A stretch of 31,443 nt of DNA from CAZTJA01 sp964613745 (lineage in GTDB: Bacteria; Desulfobacterota; Desulfomonilia; Desulfomonilales; Desulfomonilaceae): assembly GCA_964613745.1 (NCBI GenBank), contig CAZTJA010000028.1, forward strand, positions 1 to 31,443, read 5' to 3'. The translations under genes were made by a program, and so were the position numbers. Each line of letters starts with the position of its first letter. Position 1 is the first letter of the stretch. Below the pieces are notes generated by a model. That model did no database searches, was not told where the DNA came from, and saw only the letters and a program-made list of their open reading frames with translations. Positions 8,937 through 16,429 of this stretch are shown piece after piece.

Positions 8937-9013
8937 TGTAGTCCTCACAGAGGGAATTCAAGAATAAAACATAATTACCACAAATAGCGATGAAAATAAA
9001 GAGTGCTATTTAC

Positions 9014-9043
9014 TTGACAAAATTCGCCAAACTATGGGAAAAT
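9014..9043 (+). promoter_or_regulatory. Candidate promoter for the exported protein at 9077
   Basis: A perfect TTGACA at 9014-9019 is followed after 18 bases by GAAAAT (9038-9043), a 4-of-6 match to the -10 consensus. It lies about 35 bases before the ribosome-binding site. The -35 is convincing, the -10 weak. Confidence 0.35.
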
Positions 9044-9076
9044 TAAACGCTTCTATCTCATCTGGAGGTCTAACAT

Positions 9077-9412
9077 ATGCAAAAAACAGCAGGAATTATA
9101 CTTAGTATACTGCTTCTTGCGGTTTGGGCATCTCCGGTTTTGGCTGCAGGACACCAAACGAAGAAATCAATTAAGTCTACTGCCGCTAATGTTGCCGGAA
9201 CGGTTTATCAAGGCGGAGTTTCGCTTGCGGAAAGAACTGAAGGGCTTGTTTCCGGATGCCTGAAAACAACTTTCAGCTTCTTTAATCCTTGCCTGGATGT
9301 TGTCAAGGGATGCTCGACGATAGTTATGTCTCCCATAGAGAAACCTTTGGACTACCTGGAAAGTAAGGTTTATACCGCGAAACCTGTGAAAGCGGTCGCT
9401 CCAAAGAAGTAA
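9077..9412 (+). CDS. Small exported protein of unknown function
   Basis: 111 residues with a strong Sec signal peptide (cleavage likely after SPVLA, near residue 23) and a good GGAGG ribosome-binding site ahead of the ATG. The mature part has two cysteines (SGCLK and NPCLD) plus a third in KGCST, and a basic, Ala/Lys-rich C-terminal tail. An amphipathic region around residues 60-95 could bind membrane or another protein. No recognised family. A weak promoter with TTGACA at 9014-9019 lies in the divergent gap. Confidence 0.7.
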   Translation: MQKTAGIILSILLLAVWASPVLAAGHQTKKSIKSTAANVAGTVYQGGVSLAERTEGLVSGCLKTTFSFFNPCLDVVKGCSTIVMSPIEKPLDYLESKVYTAKPVKAVAPKK

Positions 9413-9489
9413 AAAAGCACAGAGTGGACTGCAGTAACGCCTGGGTTCATTTCGCGTCTTGATTTACATAAAAAATTAACGGGGTTGGG

Positions 9490-9510
9490 GTAAGGATCGT
9501 CGATCCTTAC
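9490..9510 (+). promoter_or_regulatory. Perfect 9-bp inverted repeat before the transglycosylase RBS
   Basis: GTAAGGATC (9490-9498), a GTC spacer, then GATCCTTAC (9502-9510): a perfect palindrome with 9-bp arms ending 5 bases before the GGAGG ribosome-binding site at 9516-9520. It is not followed by a T-run, so it is not a typical terminator. It could be a repressor site or an mRNA hairpin limiting translation of the gene at 9525. Confidence 0.55.
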
Positions 9511-9524
9511 CTGCTGGAGGGTGT

Positions 9525-10121
9525 ATGAGAGTAGCCTTGCGGCTTATCTTGGCCGCAATAGTGTTCTTCGTTCTTACTCCGAATGGAATCTGCAGCGAAT
9601 TGGTGCATTCACACGGAATCGCCATATGTTCCACCATTATCAGTGAATTGAGTGAAGGAAAGATCGGTTACAATGCAGCAACAAGCATTTCAACTGCAAT
9701 AGCGAATGCCGGAAATAAGCATTTCGGGCGAGTCACATGTGGGGACATGTGGCTTTATCTTGCGATAGCACATGTCGAAAGCGGGTTCCGCAGCAATGTA
9801 ATAAATGAATACTCATGCTGCGGGATTTTTCAGGTCCATGCTCCATCCTGGGCCGGCAAGTTCGGCGTCAGCACGAAACAACTCCTCAATCCTTCGGTCA
9901 ATGCAGATTGCGGCATACGAATTTTCAAGTACTATCTTGAACTCTATAAGGACGTCATCCCTGCCTTAAGCGCTTACAACAGCGATCATCCGAGGGCCTC
10001 TCTGAGTTATGCTCAAGCCGTTTTAAGCACTCGAAGAAAGATCAAACAGCGATATACGGAATTGTATAGGATTCTAAATTCAGAAAGAGTGGCTCTGGGC
10101 TCAGTTCCCACCGGAAATTGA
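9525..10121 (+). CDS. Lytic transglycosylase (SLT domain)
   Basis: 198 residues. A Sec signal peptide (cleavage near residue 24) leads to a goose-type lysozyme-like SLT domain. The catalytic Glu is Glu85 in AHVESGF; it is followed by the CGIFQVHAPSW block (99-109), equivalent to the family's GLMQI motif, and by the ALSAYNSDHP block late in the domain. The enzyme would cleave peptidoglycan strands in the periplasm to form 1,6-anhydromuramic ends. The four or so cysteines in the domain may form disulfides. The protein is short for the family, with no extra binding domain, resembling transglycosylases dedicated to assembling an envelope structure. A palindrome lies just before its ribosome-binding site. 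Confidence 0.85.
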   Translation: MRVALRLILAAIVFFVLTPNGICSELVHSHGIAICSTIISELSEGKIGYNAATSISTAIANAGNKHFGRVTCGDMWLYLAIAHVESGFRSNVINEYSCCGIFQVHAPSWAGKFGVSTKQLLNPSVNADCGIRIFKYYLELYKDVIPALSAYNSDHPRASLSYAQAVLSTRRKIKQRYTELYRILNSERVALGSVPTGN

Positions 10122-10219
10122 GTTTCCCTGGATTGCGGTTCGCGTCAAAGGAAATCAACTCTGTTTGCATTCACCCTTGTTGCATTTTACGTACGGCCCC
10201 ATGCCGTATCAATTGCGGG

Positions 10220-10384
10220 ATGGCCCTACCTTTGATCGGAACGGTAGAGTTTGAGGTTTTCCGCGAAGGATTAAGAATGGCAATCATAGGCGTTGATTCT
10301 TACGGGAATTTGCAGGGTTACGGACAGTATTTTGATAATGCTGGGAAGCGAATCGCGCCTCAATTCATCTTGTCACAGCAATAA
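10220..10384 (+). CDS. Possible small unknown protein
   Basis: A short open frame of at most 88 residues (TTG 10118, overlapping the transglycosylase stop as TTGA), 54 from ATG 10220, or 35 from ATG 10277. Only ATG 10277 has a good ribosome-binding site (AAGGA, 6 bases upstream). The C-terminal part (GVDSYGNLQGYGQYFDNAG) looks protein-like and compositionally similar to neighbouring secreted proteins, but I recognise no family and there is no signal peptide. It may be spurious. Confidence 0.25.
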   Translation: MALPLIGTVEFEVFREGLRMAIIGVDSYGNLQGYGQYFDNAGKRIAPQFILSQQ

Positions 10385-10451
10385 GCCTTGTCACAATATT
10401 GCGAGAGTGTCGAGGGGGCAGCGGGTGTTGGTGTAGGACATAGAGTGCGAA

Positions 10452-10688
10452 TTATCGAGGCGGTCCGTATACGAATGGTCCAGCCATCGATCGCATGAGA
10501 TCCCAAGGATTGAGCGGCGAAGGATTGTGGTCCATGGGGATGTATGGATCATGACCTACTGGGTAACATGCGGAAACAGGAGCTGTTGGCGGGGCCATGT
10601 ACTGGGGAATGCAGCTTTTGCAGCCTGCAGCAAGACACACCCAAGCCAGAAAAGCTATAATCAGGAAAAGTTTGACGTGTTTCGACAT
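10452..10688 (-). CDS. Small lipoprotein
   Basis: 78 residues. The signal peptide ends in a lipobox LAAGC, so Cys23 should be lipidated and the protein anchored in a membrane facing the periplasm. The mature chain is short, proline-rich and rich in Tyr, Met and His, with another two cysteines (CKSC and SACY). Its tail (NPWDLMRSMAGPFVYGPP) resembles in style the small secreted protein at 8613. No family recognised. It converges on the transglycosylase side. Confidence 0.7.
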   Translation of the reverse strand: MSKHVKLFLIIAFLAWVCLAAGCKSCIPQYMAPPTAPVSACYPVGHDPYIPMDHNPSPLNPWDLMRSMAGPFVYGPPR

Positions 10689-10810
10689 GGCTACCTAAAC
10701 TTCGGATTTGGCGCATTGTATCGAAAAAATTGGATCCGTTCAAGAAAAAAGGATAACTCCAGAAATATTAGCAGGAAATAGGTAACCTCTTAAGTATGTT
10801 CTAAACTGTA

Positions 10811-11728
10811 CTATTCTTGTCTGATTCGCTCAAGATACCTTCGAACCATTTTAACGGGTACAATCATAGTGAAGAACGGAGCCATGTAAACCGCAGCCAA
10901 AATCGAAGCCAGAGGACCGAAAAAGCCGGAAGCAAAAACAATAACGAGCACATTGTTCATTATTGCGAGGCTTATACCGCCGGATATCCGCTCTTTGATT
11001 GTTCCACCGGGAATGAGAAAGTAGCCCACCACGTAGTAAATGCAGCAAAGGGCGTATGCCACCACAATTGATATGAGCAGCTGAAATGGATATTCAAAGA
11101 TGAATCGCGAATATTGGGAGAAAACTCCTAAGTTTATGACTGCAAAAAAAGACAATGAAATAGGAAATTGCCGTTCCATAACCCTTTGCAATAAGTTCGG
11201 TGCAGTGCGACGGGCCGTTATTACCGCGACCATAGGCACAAAGACGACCAGGGCTAAGAGCCGGATCATGTTCCAGAGTGGAATGACGATTTCAGCACCA
11301 GCAAGAGCTTTCACCATTACGGGAAGCGTAAATGGGACCAATAGAGATGTAACTATAACCATTCGTAGAACGAGCGCCATTTCAGCCGACAGTAGACCGG
11401 CGATGAATGGGGCCACCACTCCGGTGGAAATCCCGGAGATAAGTAGAATAGGTACGGCATAATCCGGAATAATAAAGAGGCTTATCCAGTAAAGAACTGC
11501 CGGTAATAGTATGAGCTTGATGGAGGAAAGGACCGCGACGTCGATGAGTGCTTTTCGGGTGAGGGAAATGAACGCGCCGAAATCCATTCTGAGGAAACTC
11601 AGGAACATGAGAATCATCATGAAGTACAGTACGAAGGGATGAAACACGGACGCATAATCCGGCAGTGCGACGGCAATACCTATCGAGACGAATACGACGG
11701 CAAAGAGAATGAGGTCATTACGCCTCAT
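10811..11728 (-). CDS. SBF/bile acid:sodium symporter family transporter
   Basis: 305 residues, almost entirely membrane helices (about 9-10), with the organisation of the SBF (bile acid:Na+ symporter, BASS) superfamily, which also holds arsenite (ACR3) and pantoate/keto-acid carriers. Visible family-like elements are the GISTGVVAPFIAGLLSAEMAL stretch around residues 98-118, equivalent to the crossover region, and the GGISLAIMNN segment near 245-254 in the second half. No arsenic genes lie nearby, so the substrate is unknown, probably an organic anion. The ATG at 11728 has a GGAG ribosome-binding site, but the start codon itself lies in an 11-bp hairpin. Its C-terminal end is free of a visible terminator. 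Confidence 0.75.
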   Translation of the reverse strand: MRRNDLILFAVVFVSIGIAVALPDYASVFHPFVLYFMMILMFLSFLRMDFGAFISLTRKALIDVAVLSSIKLILLPAVLYWISLFIIPDYAVPILLISGISTGVVAPFIAGLLSAEMALVLRMVIVTSLLVPFTLPVMVKALAGAEIVIPLWNMIRLLALVVFVPMVAVITARRTAPNLLQRVMERQFPISLSFFAVINLGVFSQYSRFIFEYPFQLLISIVVAYALCCIYYVVGYFLIPGGTIKERISGGISLAIMNNVLVIVFASGFFGPLASILAAVYMAPFFTMIVPVKMVRRYLERIRQE

Positions 11729-11733
11729 TCTCT
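11704..11733 (-). promoter_or_regulatory. Hairpin enclosing the start codon of the SBF transporter
   Basis: Perfect 11-bp inverted repeat: AGAGAATGAGG at 11704-11714 and CCTCATTCTCT at 11723-11733, with an 8-base loop. On the minus-strand mRNA the 5' arm contains the AUG start codon and the 3' arm is coding sequence. The GGAG ribosome-binding site lies just upstream of the stem. Such a fold would hide the start codon; the function as a translational switch is inferred. Confidence 0.6.
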
Positions 11734-11788
11734 ACTCCAAGTGAAGGAAAGTTGAAGTGGTGTTTCATTCCGGGAGCTAAAAAAGCCG

Positions 11789-12187
11789 TTATGCCCACAA
11801 TGCAAGTCCGGTGGGTTCATCGAGTTTGCGGACGGGAACATCACCGGGAACGGGCATCCCGAAAAGCTCTGCTGCAAAGATTATTGTTCCGGCCATGAGG
11901 TGTCCGCCCAGGCAGCGGTAGTCTTGTCCGGATATGATAATGTGTGCATGTACGAAAGTGTCGCCGTCTTTTTCCGAAATATTGCCCATACAGGATACGA
12001 TTTCCAGTCGATCTTCGATTTCCTGATTCACATATGTCATCGATTCGTTATAGAATCCTATTACCGCTTTATCAACGGCTCCGATGAGAGTAAATGCCGC
12101 TTTCTTAATTCCTTTTTGGACAAAGACCTGTTTAATTGCGTCAAGCAGGTCGGCATCTTTAGGTAGTCGCGCTAAAAATGGCTCCAT
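11789..12187 (-). CDS. PPC/DUF296 domain protein
   Basis: 132 residues forming a single PPC (DUF296) domain, found in plant AT-hook proteins and in stand-alone bacterial and archaeal proteins that form trimers. Supporting motifs are His-Ala-His at 80-82 and GGHLMAGT at 94-101, both typical of the family; bacterial members are thought to bind a metal or small ligand at these histidines. There is no signal peptide or membrane segment. It lies about 60 bases upstream of the SBF transporter on the same strand and may be cotranscribed with it. Divergent from the zinc-ribbon gene at 12303. The molecular role is unknown. Confidence 0.8.
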   Translation of the reverse strand: MEPFLARLPKDADLLDAIKQVFVQKGIKKAAFTLIGAVDKAVIGFYNESMTYVNQEIEDRLEIVSCMGNISEKDGDTFVHAHIIISGQDYRCLGGHLMAGTIIFAAELFGMPVPGDVPVRKLDEPTGLALWA

Positions 12188-12302
12188 ATTGTTTCTCCGA
12201 TTGTGGTAGTTTGGTTCGAAACGAAATATCGAGAATAGAGTCGCATACTCGAACCGATGAGCTAAAATAGACCGGCGAGATTACTGAGCGCAAGAGGATT
12301 AA

Positions 12303-12599
12303 ATGAGAAAAGGGTCTTGCCATCATTGTGGAGAAGTCCTCGAATTTGCCGATAAGGTGTTTCGAAACGATACATGCCCGAAGTGCGGGAGCGATATTTA
12401 TTGTTGTCTGAACTGTAGGGAATATGACGAATCCGCCCCGAACCAGTGCAGAGAACCCGAAGCCGAAAAAGTAGGGGTAAAGGATCGTCGGAATTTCTGC
12501 GATTATTTCTTTTTGAACGAGAGTCAATCAAGGGCCTGTTCAGCAGATAAAGCGGCGGCAGCAAGACGAAAACTAGAAGAACTTTTCAAAAAAAAATGA
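12303..12599 (+). CDS. Cys-rich zinc-ribbon protein
   Basis: 98 residues. A CxxC pair at 6/9 and another at 25/28 (CPKCG) make a classic zinc ribbon. Further cysteines at 34, 35, 38, 49 and 66 (CCLNC, NQCREP, NFCDYF) suggest a second metal site. The C-terminus is a basic helix ending in a run of Lys. The ATG has an AGAGGA ribosome-binding site 5 bases upstream. Soluble, cytoplasmic, probably nucleic acid- or protein-binding; the exact role is unknown. It is followed after 52 bases by the NMT1-type binding protein. Confidence 0.75.
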   Translation: MRKGSCHHCGEVLEFADKVFRNDTCPKCGSDIYCCLNCREYDESAPNQCREPEAEKVGVKDRRNFCDYFFLNESQSRACSADKAAAARRKLEELFKKK

Positions 12600-12651
12600 G
12601 ATCCTTGGATCCATCCATGTAATCTTCGCGGTTTTGAGTTCCCGGTCGACT

Positions 12652-13620
12652 ATGACTAAATTCATATACCTTACCTTCTGTTGCAGCATCATTTGCATGG
12701 GCTCTCTGGTTCATGGTCAAGCCGACGACAAATTGATTTTCATTCCCCAATGGATACCGCAGGCTCAATTTGCAGGTTTTTACACTGCGCTCGATCAAGG
12801 AATTTACAAAAAGCATGGTCTGGATATCGAAATACTCACCGGTGGGCCCGAAAATCCACCGTTTGCCAACCTAAAACATGGAAGGGCACACTTCTGTTCA
12901 GGCTGGCTCACGACCGGAATCCAGCAAAGATCGCTTGGGTTGCCGGTGGTCAATATAGCTCAACTTATCCAACATTCGGCCATGATGCTGACGGCCTTTA
13001 AATCAAGCGGTATCACCAAGCCGAGAGATCTTGACGGCAGGAGGGTAGGTCTATGGGGCGGAGAATTTATGATCCAGCCTCTGGCTTTGTTTCGATACTA
13101 TAATATTTACCCCGAAATCGTGCCCATTTACAGGACCATCAACATTTTTCTGAGGGGCGGAGTGGATGCAATTTCCATGATGTGGTTCAACGAATACCAT
13201 ACGGTTCTGAATTCCGGATACGATCCGGATGAGTTGTCCCCATTCTTCTTGCGAAACCTTATACCGAATTTTCCCGAAGACGGAATTTATTGCCTGGAAG
13301 AGACACTCAGGACCCGCCCTGAACAGTGCCGCAAATTTGTCGCGGCCACATTGGAGGGATGGACAGAGGCGTTTCGGGACAAAGATGCAACCTTGAAAAT
13401 AGTCATGAAGTATGCCGATACGGCGGGCATGGAAACCAACAGAGCCCATCAGAGATGGATGTTGAACCGCATGCAGGACGTCATCGCTCCCAGAGATGGC
13501 AATTCAAAGTTAGGCGCTCTCAACAAAGCCGATTACGAAGCGGTGGGTCGCATTCTCGTGGAATCTAAAATCATCGAACAACTCCCCGAGTTCGAGCAAT
13601 TTCATGTAGGCCAATATTGA
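12652..13620 (+). CDS. NMT1/THI5-type periplasmic substrate-binding protein
   Basis: 322 residues from ATG 12652, which gives a clean signal peptide (MTKFIYLTFCCSIICMGSLVHG); TTG 12634 would add six residues in front. The mature protein matches the NMT1/THI5-like (ABC-type nitrate/taurine/riboflavin/pyrimidine-precursor) binding fold: IPQWIPQAQFAGFYTALDQGIYKKHGLDIEI at the start, GGPENPPFANLKHGRAHF and the DGRRVGLWGGEF block. These proteins bind small organic ligands for an ABC importer, but no permease or ATPase is adjacent. Instead, its stop codon overlaps the ATG of a Cache-HAMP-cyclase gene by one base (TGATG). It may therefore act as a sensory co-receptor rather than a transport component; this is inference. 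Confidence 0.85.
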   Translation: MTKFIYLTFCCSIICMGSLVHGQADDKLIFIPQWIPQAQFAGFYTALDQGIYKKHGLDIEILTGGPENPPFANLKHGRAHFCSGWLTTGIQQRSLGLPVVNIAQLIQHSAMMLTAFKSSGITKPRDLDGRRVGLWGGEFMIQPLALFRYYNIYPEIVPIYRTINIFLRGGVDAISMMWFNEYHTVLNSGYDPDELSPFFLRNLIPNFPEDGIYCLEETLRTRPEQCRKFVAATLEGWTEAFRDKDATLKIVMKYADTAGMETNRAHQRWMLNRMQDVIAPRDGNSKLGALNKADYEAVGRILVESKIIEQLPEFEQFHVGQY

Positions 13621-15767
13621 TGGTCCTCAGATCATCCATAAGTCTCAAACTGGCACTCCTGGTATTTTTCGGGGCAGGAACCATCTTTGCCGTAGCCCTT
13701 GCATATAGCTACATTCTTTCAAAAAAAACGATTTTAAATGAAATGCGACTGAATGCGCTTAACACTGCGGCTTCGGTATCGCGGAAATTAGCGCAGGAGT
13801 TCAGGGCGGCGGAAAAGATCCCTGTGAGTATCGCCAATTCCATTCGAGCGATAAAACCCAAAGAGCAACAACTGCTTGATTTCCTTAAAGCTCAGGTCGT
13901 AACGAACAAGGAGATTTTCGGTTCGGCAATTGGGTTTGAACCTTTTGCTTTTGACGTTTCTAAGAAGCGATTCGCCCCTTATTTCTTTAAGGGCAAGGAA
14001 GGGATAACCTTTCTAGGGCTGGAGAACGCTTCAACGGATTATCGCACGGAAGACTGGTACTATCTTCCGAAGCTCTTACAGAAACCTGTCTGGACGGAAC
14101 CGTATTACGATGACGGCGGCGGCGGAGTACTCATGACGACGTATTCAGTGCCGGTTTTCCAGGACGACATGTCGGGTTCAATGATACTGCAGGCCGTCGT
14201 TAGTGCGGATATATGCCTGGAAGAGCTTTCTAAAGCCGTATGCGACGTCAAAATAGGCGAGAAAGGTTTCTGCTTTCTGATATCAACGACAGGAGCCTTC
14301 TTGGCTCACTATCGGCCTGAGTGGATCACCCGTGAATCCATATTCAGCATAGCCGAAGAATTGAATGATCCGCATTTGCGCCAAGTGGGTAGAAGAATGC
14401 TTCGGGAACCATCCGGAATTGCTGATATAGGATCGAAGTTTTGCGGGATGGACAGCTATATGGCGTTCTGGAAGATATCCAGCACGCAATGGTCTTTGGG
14501 GGTCGTTTTCCCGAAAGAGGAGGTTTTGGCCGACCTTGTCAAACTGCATACGGAGACGCTCTTAATAGGTGCAGGAGGCCTTTTTCTGTTAACTGCCGTG
14601 AGCGTCTTGATTGCGGGCTCCATCGGGAGACCTCTTAAGAAAATGGCTCTTACTGCGGACAAAGTCGCCGAAGGCGACTTGAATGTGGAATTGATGGATG
14701 TAAAGCGTAAAGACGAAGTGGGAACATTAGCCGCGGCTTTTAACCACATGGTAGAGGGATTACGAGACAGGGATTTTATTCGCGATACATTCGGGCGGTA
14801 TCTCACACGGGAGGTTGTTAATCGTTTACTCGAAGACAAAGACGGTCTCAGATTGGGCGGTGAAAGCCGTGAAATTTCAATGATTATGTCGGACCTGAGG
14901 GGATTCACGGCTCTGACAACGAGCATGAAACCTGAAGAGGTAATCTCTTTCCTGAACAGATATTTGGGCAAAATGGTTGAGATTTTAATGGATTATCGCG
15001 GCACAATTGACGAGATTATTGGAGATGGAATATTGGCATTCTTTGGAGCCCCGGAGCACCTCGATGATCACCCGGCCAGGGCAGTGGCATGCGCTTTGAG
15101 AATGCAGGCAGAAATGGAGGAGATCAACCGACTCAATCAAATTGATGGTTTTCCCATATTGGAGATGGGCGTAGCAGTGAACACCGGTCGAGTGGTCGTG
15201 GGCAACATCGGGTCGGAAAGGCGGGCGAAATACGGCGCTGTCGGATCTCAAGTAAATTTTACCGGCAGAATGGAATCGTTTACTGTCGGAGGACAGGTCC
15301 TTATCAGCGAGTCCACTTATAAGTACATCGGGGATCAACTTGATATTAAAAACATTTTAAAAGTTCAAATGAAGGGAATGCCGGGAGAAATATCCTTATA
15401 CGATGTAATCGGAATCCGTGGAACTCACGAGATAAGAATAAGCTCACATGATCAGGAACTTAGAGTTTTGAAAAACCCGCCGGAAGTAACCTTCCAGCGA
15501 ATTGATCAAAAAACCATGAAAGACGAACGCAAAACCGGAAAGCTGATTTCGGTATCATTATCCGGCGGCGTGCTTAGTACATCCGAAATTCTACAGCAAT
15601 GGGAAGACATAAAGATCTACTTCAAAGCGGATCCGCATCAGGAAGAACCTGCTGAAATATACGGCAAAGTGGTCGTCGTAGTACAAAGAGAAGACGGATC
15701 CGAGGCAACACTGAGATTTACTTCAGTATCGCCTGAAGCATACAAACACTTTCCTGAGTTGGTGTGA
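13620..15767 (+). CDS. Membrane Cache-HAMP adenylate/guanylate cyclase with PilZ-like tail
   Basis: 715 residues from ATG 13620 (TTG 13617 is an alternative start; numbers below count from the TTG). Membrane helix 1 lies at about 10-34; a periplasmic double-Cache domain fills about 35-300 (with TEDWYYLPKLLQKPVWTEPY); helix 2 is at about 314-336; HAMP about 337-390; class III cyclase domain about 415-600. Catalytic residues seen are metal-binding Asp426 and Asp470, base-binding Lys538, and Asn547 and Arg551 of the transition state. The usual Asp of adenylate cyclases in GD-x-VN is Ser544, seen in some class IIIb-like enzymes. Residues 617-716 look like a PilZ-type barrel, but the RxxxR and DxSxxG c-di-GMP motifs are not clear. 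It should make cAMP (less likely cGMP) in response to a periplasmic ligand. Confidence 0.88.
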   Translation: MVLRSSISLKLALLVFFGAGTIFAVALAYSYILSKKTILNEMRLNALNTAASVSRKLAQEFRAAEKIPVSIANSIRAIKPKEQQLLDFLKAQVVTNKEIFGSAIGFEPFAFDVSKKRFAPYFFKGKEGITFLGLENASTDYRTEDWYYLPKLLQKPVWTEPYYDDGGGGVLMTTYSVPVFQDDMSGSMILQAVVSADICLEELSKAVCDVKIGEKGFCFLISTTGAFLAHYRPEWITRESIFSIAEELNDPHLRQVGRRMLREPSGIADIGSKFCGMDSYMAFWKISSTQWSLGVVFPKEEVLADLVKLHTETLLIGAGGLFLLTAVSVLIAGSIGRPLKKMALTADKVAEGDLNVELMDVKRKDEVGTLAAAFNHMVEGLRDRDFIRDTFGRYLTREVVNRLLEDKDGLRLGGESREISMIMSDLRGFTALTTSMKPEEVISFLNRYLGKMVEILMDYRGTIDEIIGDGILAFFGAPEHLDDHPARAVACALRMQAEMEEINRLNQIDGFPILEMGVAVNTGRVVVGNIGSERRAKYGAVGSQVNFTGRMESFTVGGQVLISESTYKYIGDQLDIKNILKVQMKGMPGEISLYDVIGIRGTHEIRISSHDQELRVLKNPPEVTFQRIDQKTMKDERKTGKLISVSLSGGVLSTSEILQQWEDIKIYFKADPHQEEPAEIYGKVVVVVQREDGSEATLRFTSVSPEAYKHFPELV

Positions 15768-15839
15768 TACACACTTCGATCTGCTGTGGTCTAAAGACAC
15801 CTCACTTAAGCTTCCCTGTTCATAGTACAAGAATGCCTA

Positions 15840-16409
15840 TTAATTATCCGAATTACCTAGTACCAGTTCACAAGGCGAAGAGCATGAACCATCGGAGCAA
15901 TTGCCGCCTTCCAAAGTCTCTTCCCAACCGGAACAAATATCCTTTTCCGTGGCTTTTCGGGCTTCAACGATTTCCAGATCATATTCCAATGCGAGCCCAG
16001 CCAAGGGATGATTTGCGTCAATGACGATGGTATTTTCTTTGATTTCGCGAATGACCGCCGTGTCGGGTCCGTGGTCTTTGCTCGTGATTAACGGCAATTC
16101 CATTCCTATAAACGGCTTGAATTCTCCGGGAAAATGAAAATCGGATTTGGGTTTTTCGATGATCAGCTCGTCGTATTTTGGACCAAATGCCTCTTCAGCC
16201 GGAATAGTGAAGGAGAGCTTTTCTCCCTCTGTCTTTCCGAGAAGGTTCTTTTCGAGTCCGGGCACGACCTGAAGATAGCCGGTTACAAAATCCATTATTT
16301 CAGGTTCTTCAGCACCTTTGAGGATTTGGCCGTGGGCTACACGAACACTGTATTTTATATTTACGTAGCTGCCTTTTGATTCAATTTGGTATGCCGATTG
16401 AGCGGACAT
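15840..16409 (-). CDS. SlyD-like FKBP-type peptidyl-prolyl isomerase
   Basis: 189 residues. An FKBP fold with an inserted flap (IF) domain, as in SlyD: strand block GSYVNIKYSVRV, then FVTGYLQVVPGLEKNLLGKTEGEKLSFTIPAEEAFGPKYDELI, and later DANHPLAGLALEYDLEIVEA, the conserved SlyD end of the FKBP core. The C-terminal tail has four cysteines (DICS, GNCS, GSCS, SPCE) and few histidines, unlike the His/Cys-rich nickel tail of E. coli SlyD. It should help fold proteins in the cytoplasm and may bind metal. It follows the DppD-type ATPase gene after 20 bases, probably in one transcript. Confidence 0.88.
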   Translation of the reverse strand: MSAQSAYQIESKGSYVNIKYSVRVAHGQILKGAEEPEIMDFVTGYLQVVPGLEKNLLGKTEGEKLSFTIPAEEAFGPKYDELIIEKPKSDFHFPGEFKPFIGMELPLITSKDHGPDTAVIREIKENTIVIDANHPLAGLALEYDLEIVEARKATEKDICSGWEETLEGGNCSDGSCSSPCELVLGNSDN

Positions 16410-16429
16410 TTCTCCTCCGTTTTGTTCAG

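Noticed and set aside
10811..11728. ACR3-type arsenite efflux pump
   Set aside because: Same superfamily, but no ArsR, ArsC or other arsenic gene lies nearby and ACR3-specific motifs were not evident; kept as SBF family.
12159..12527. Minus-strand open frame of 122 codons
   Set aside because: Antisense to the Cys-rich zinc-ribbon gene, which has a good ribosome-binding site and metal motifs, and it overlaps the PPC gene start.
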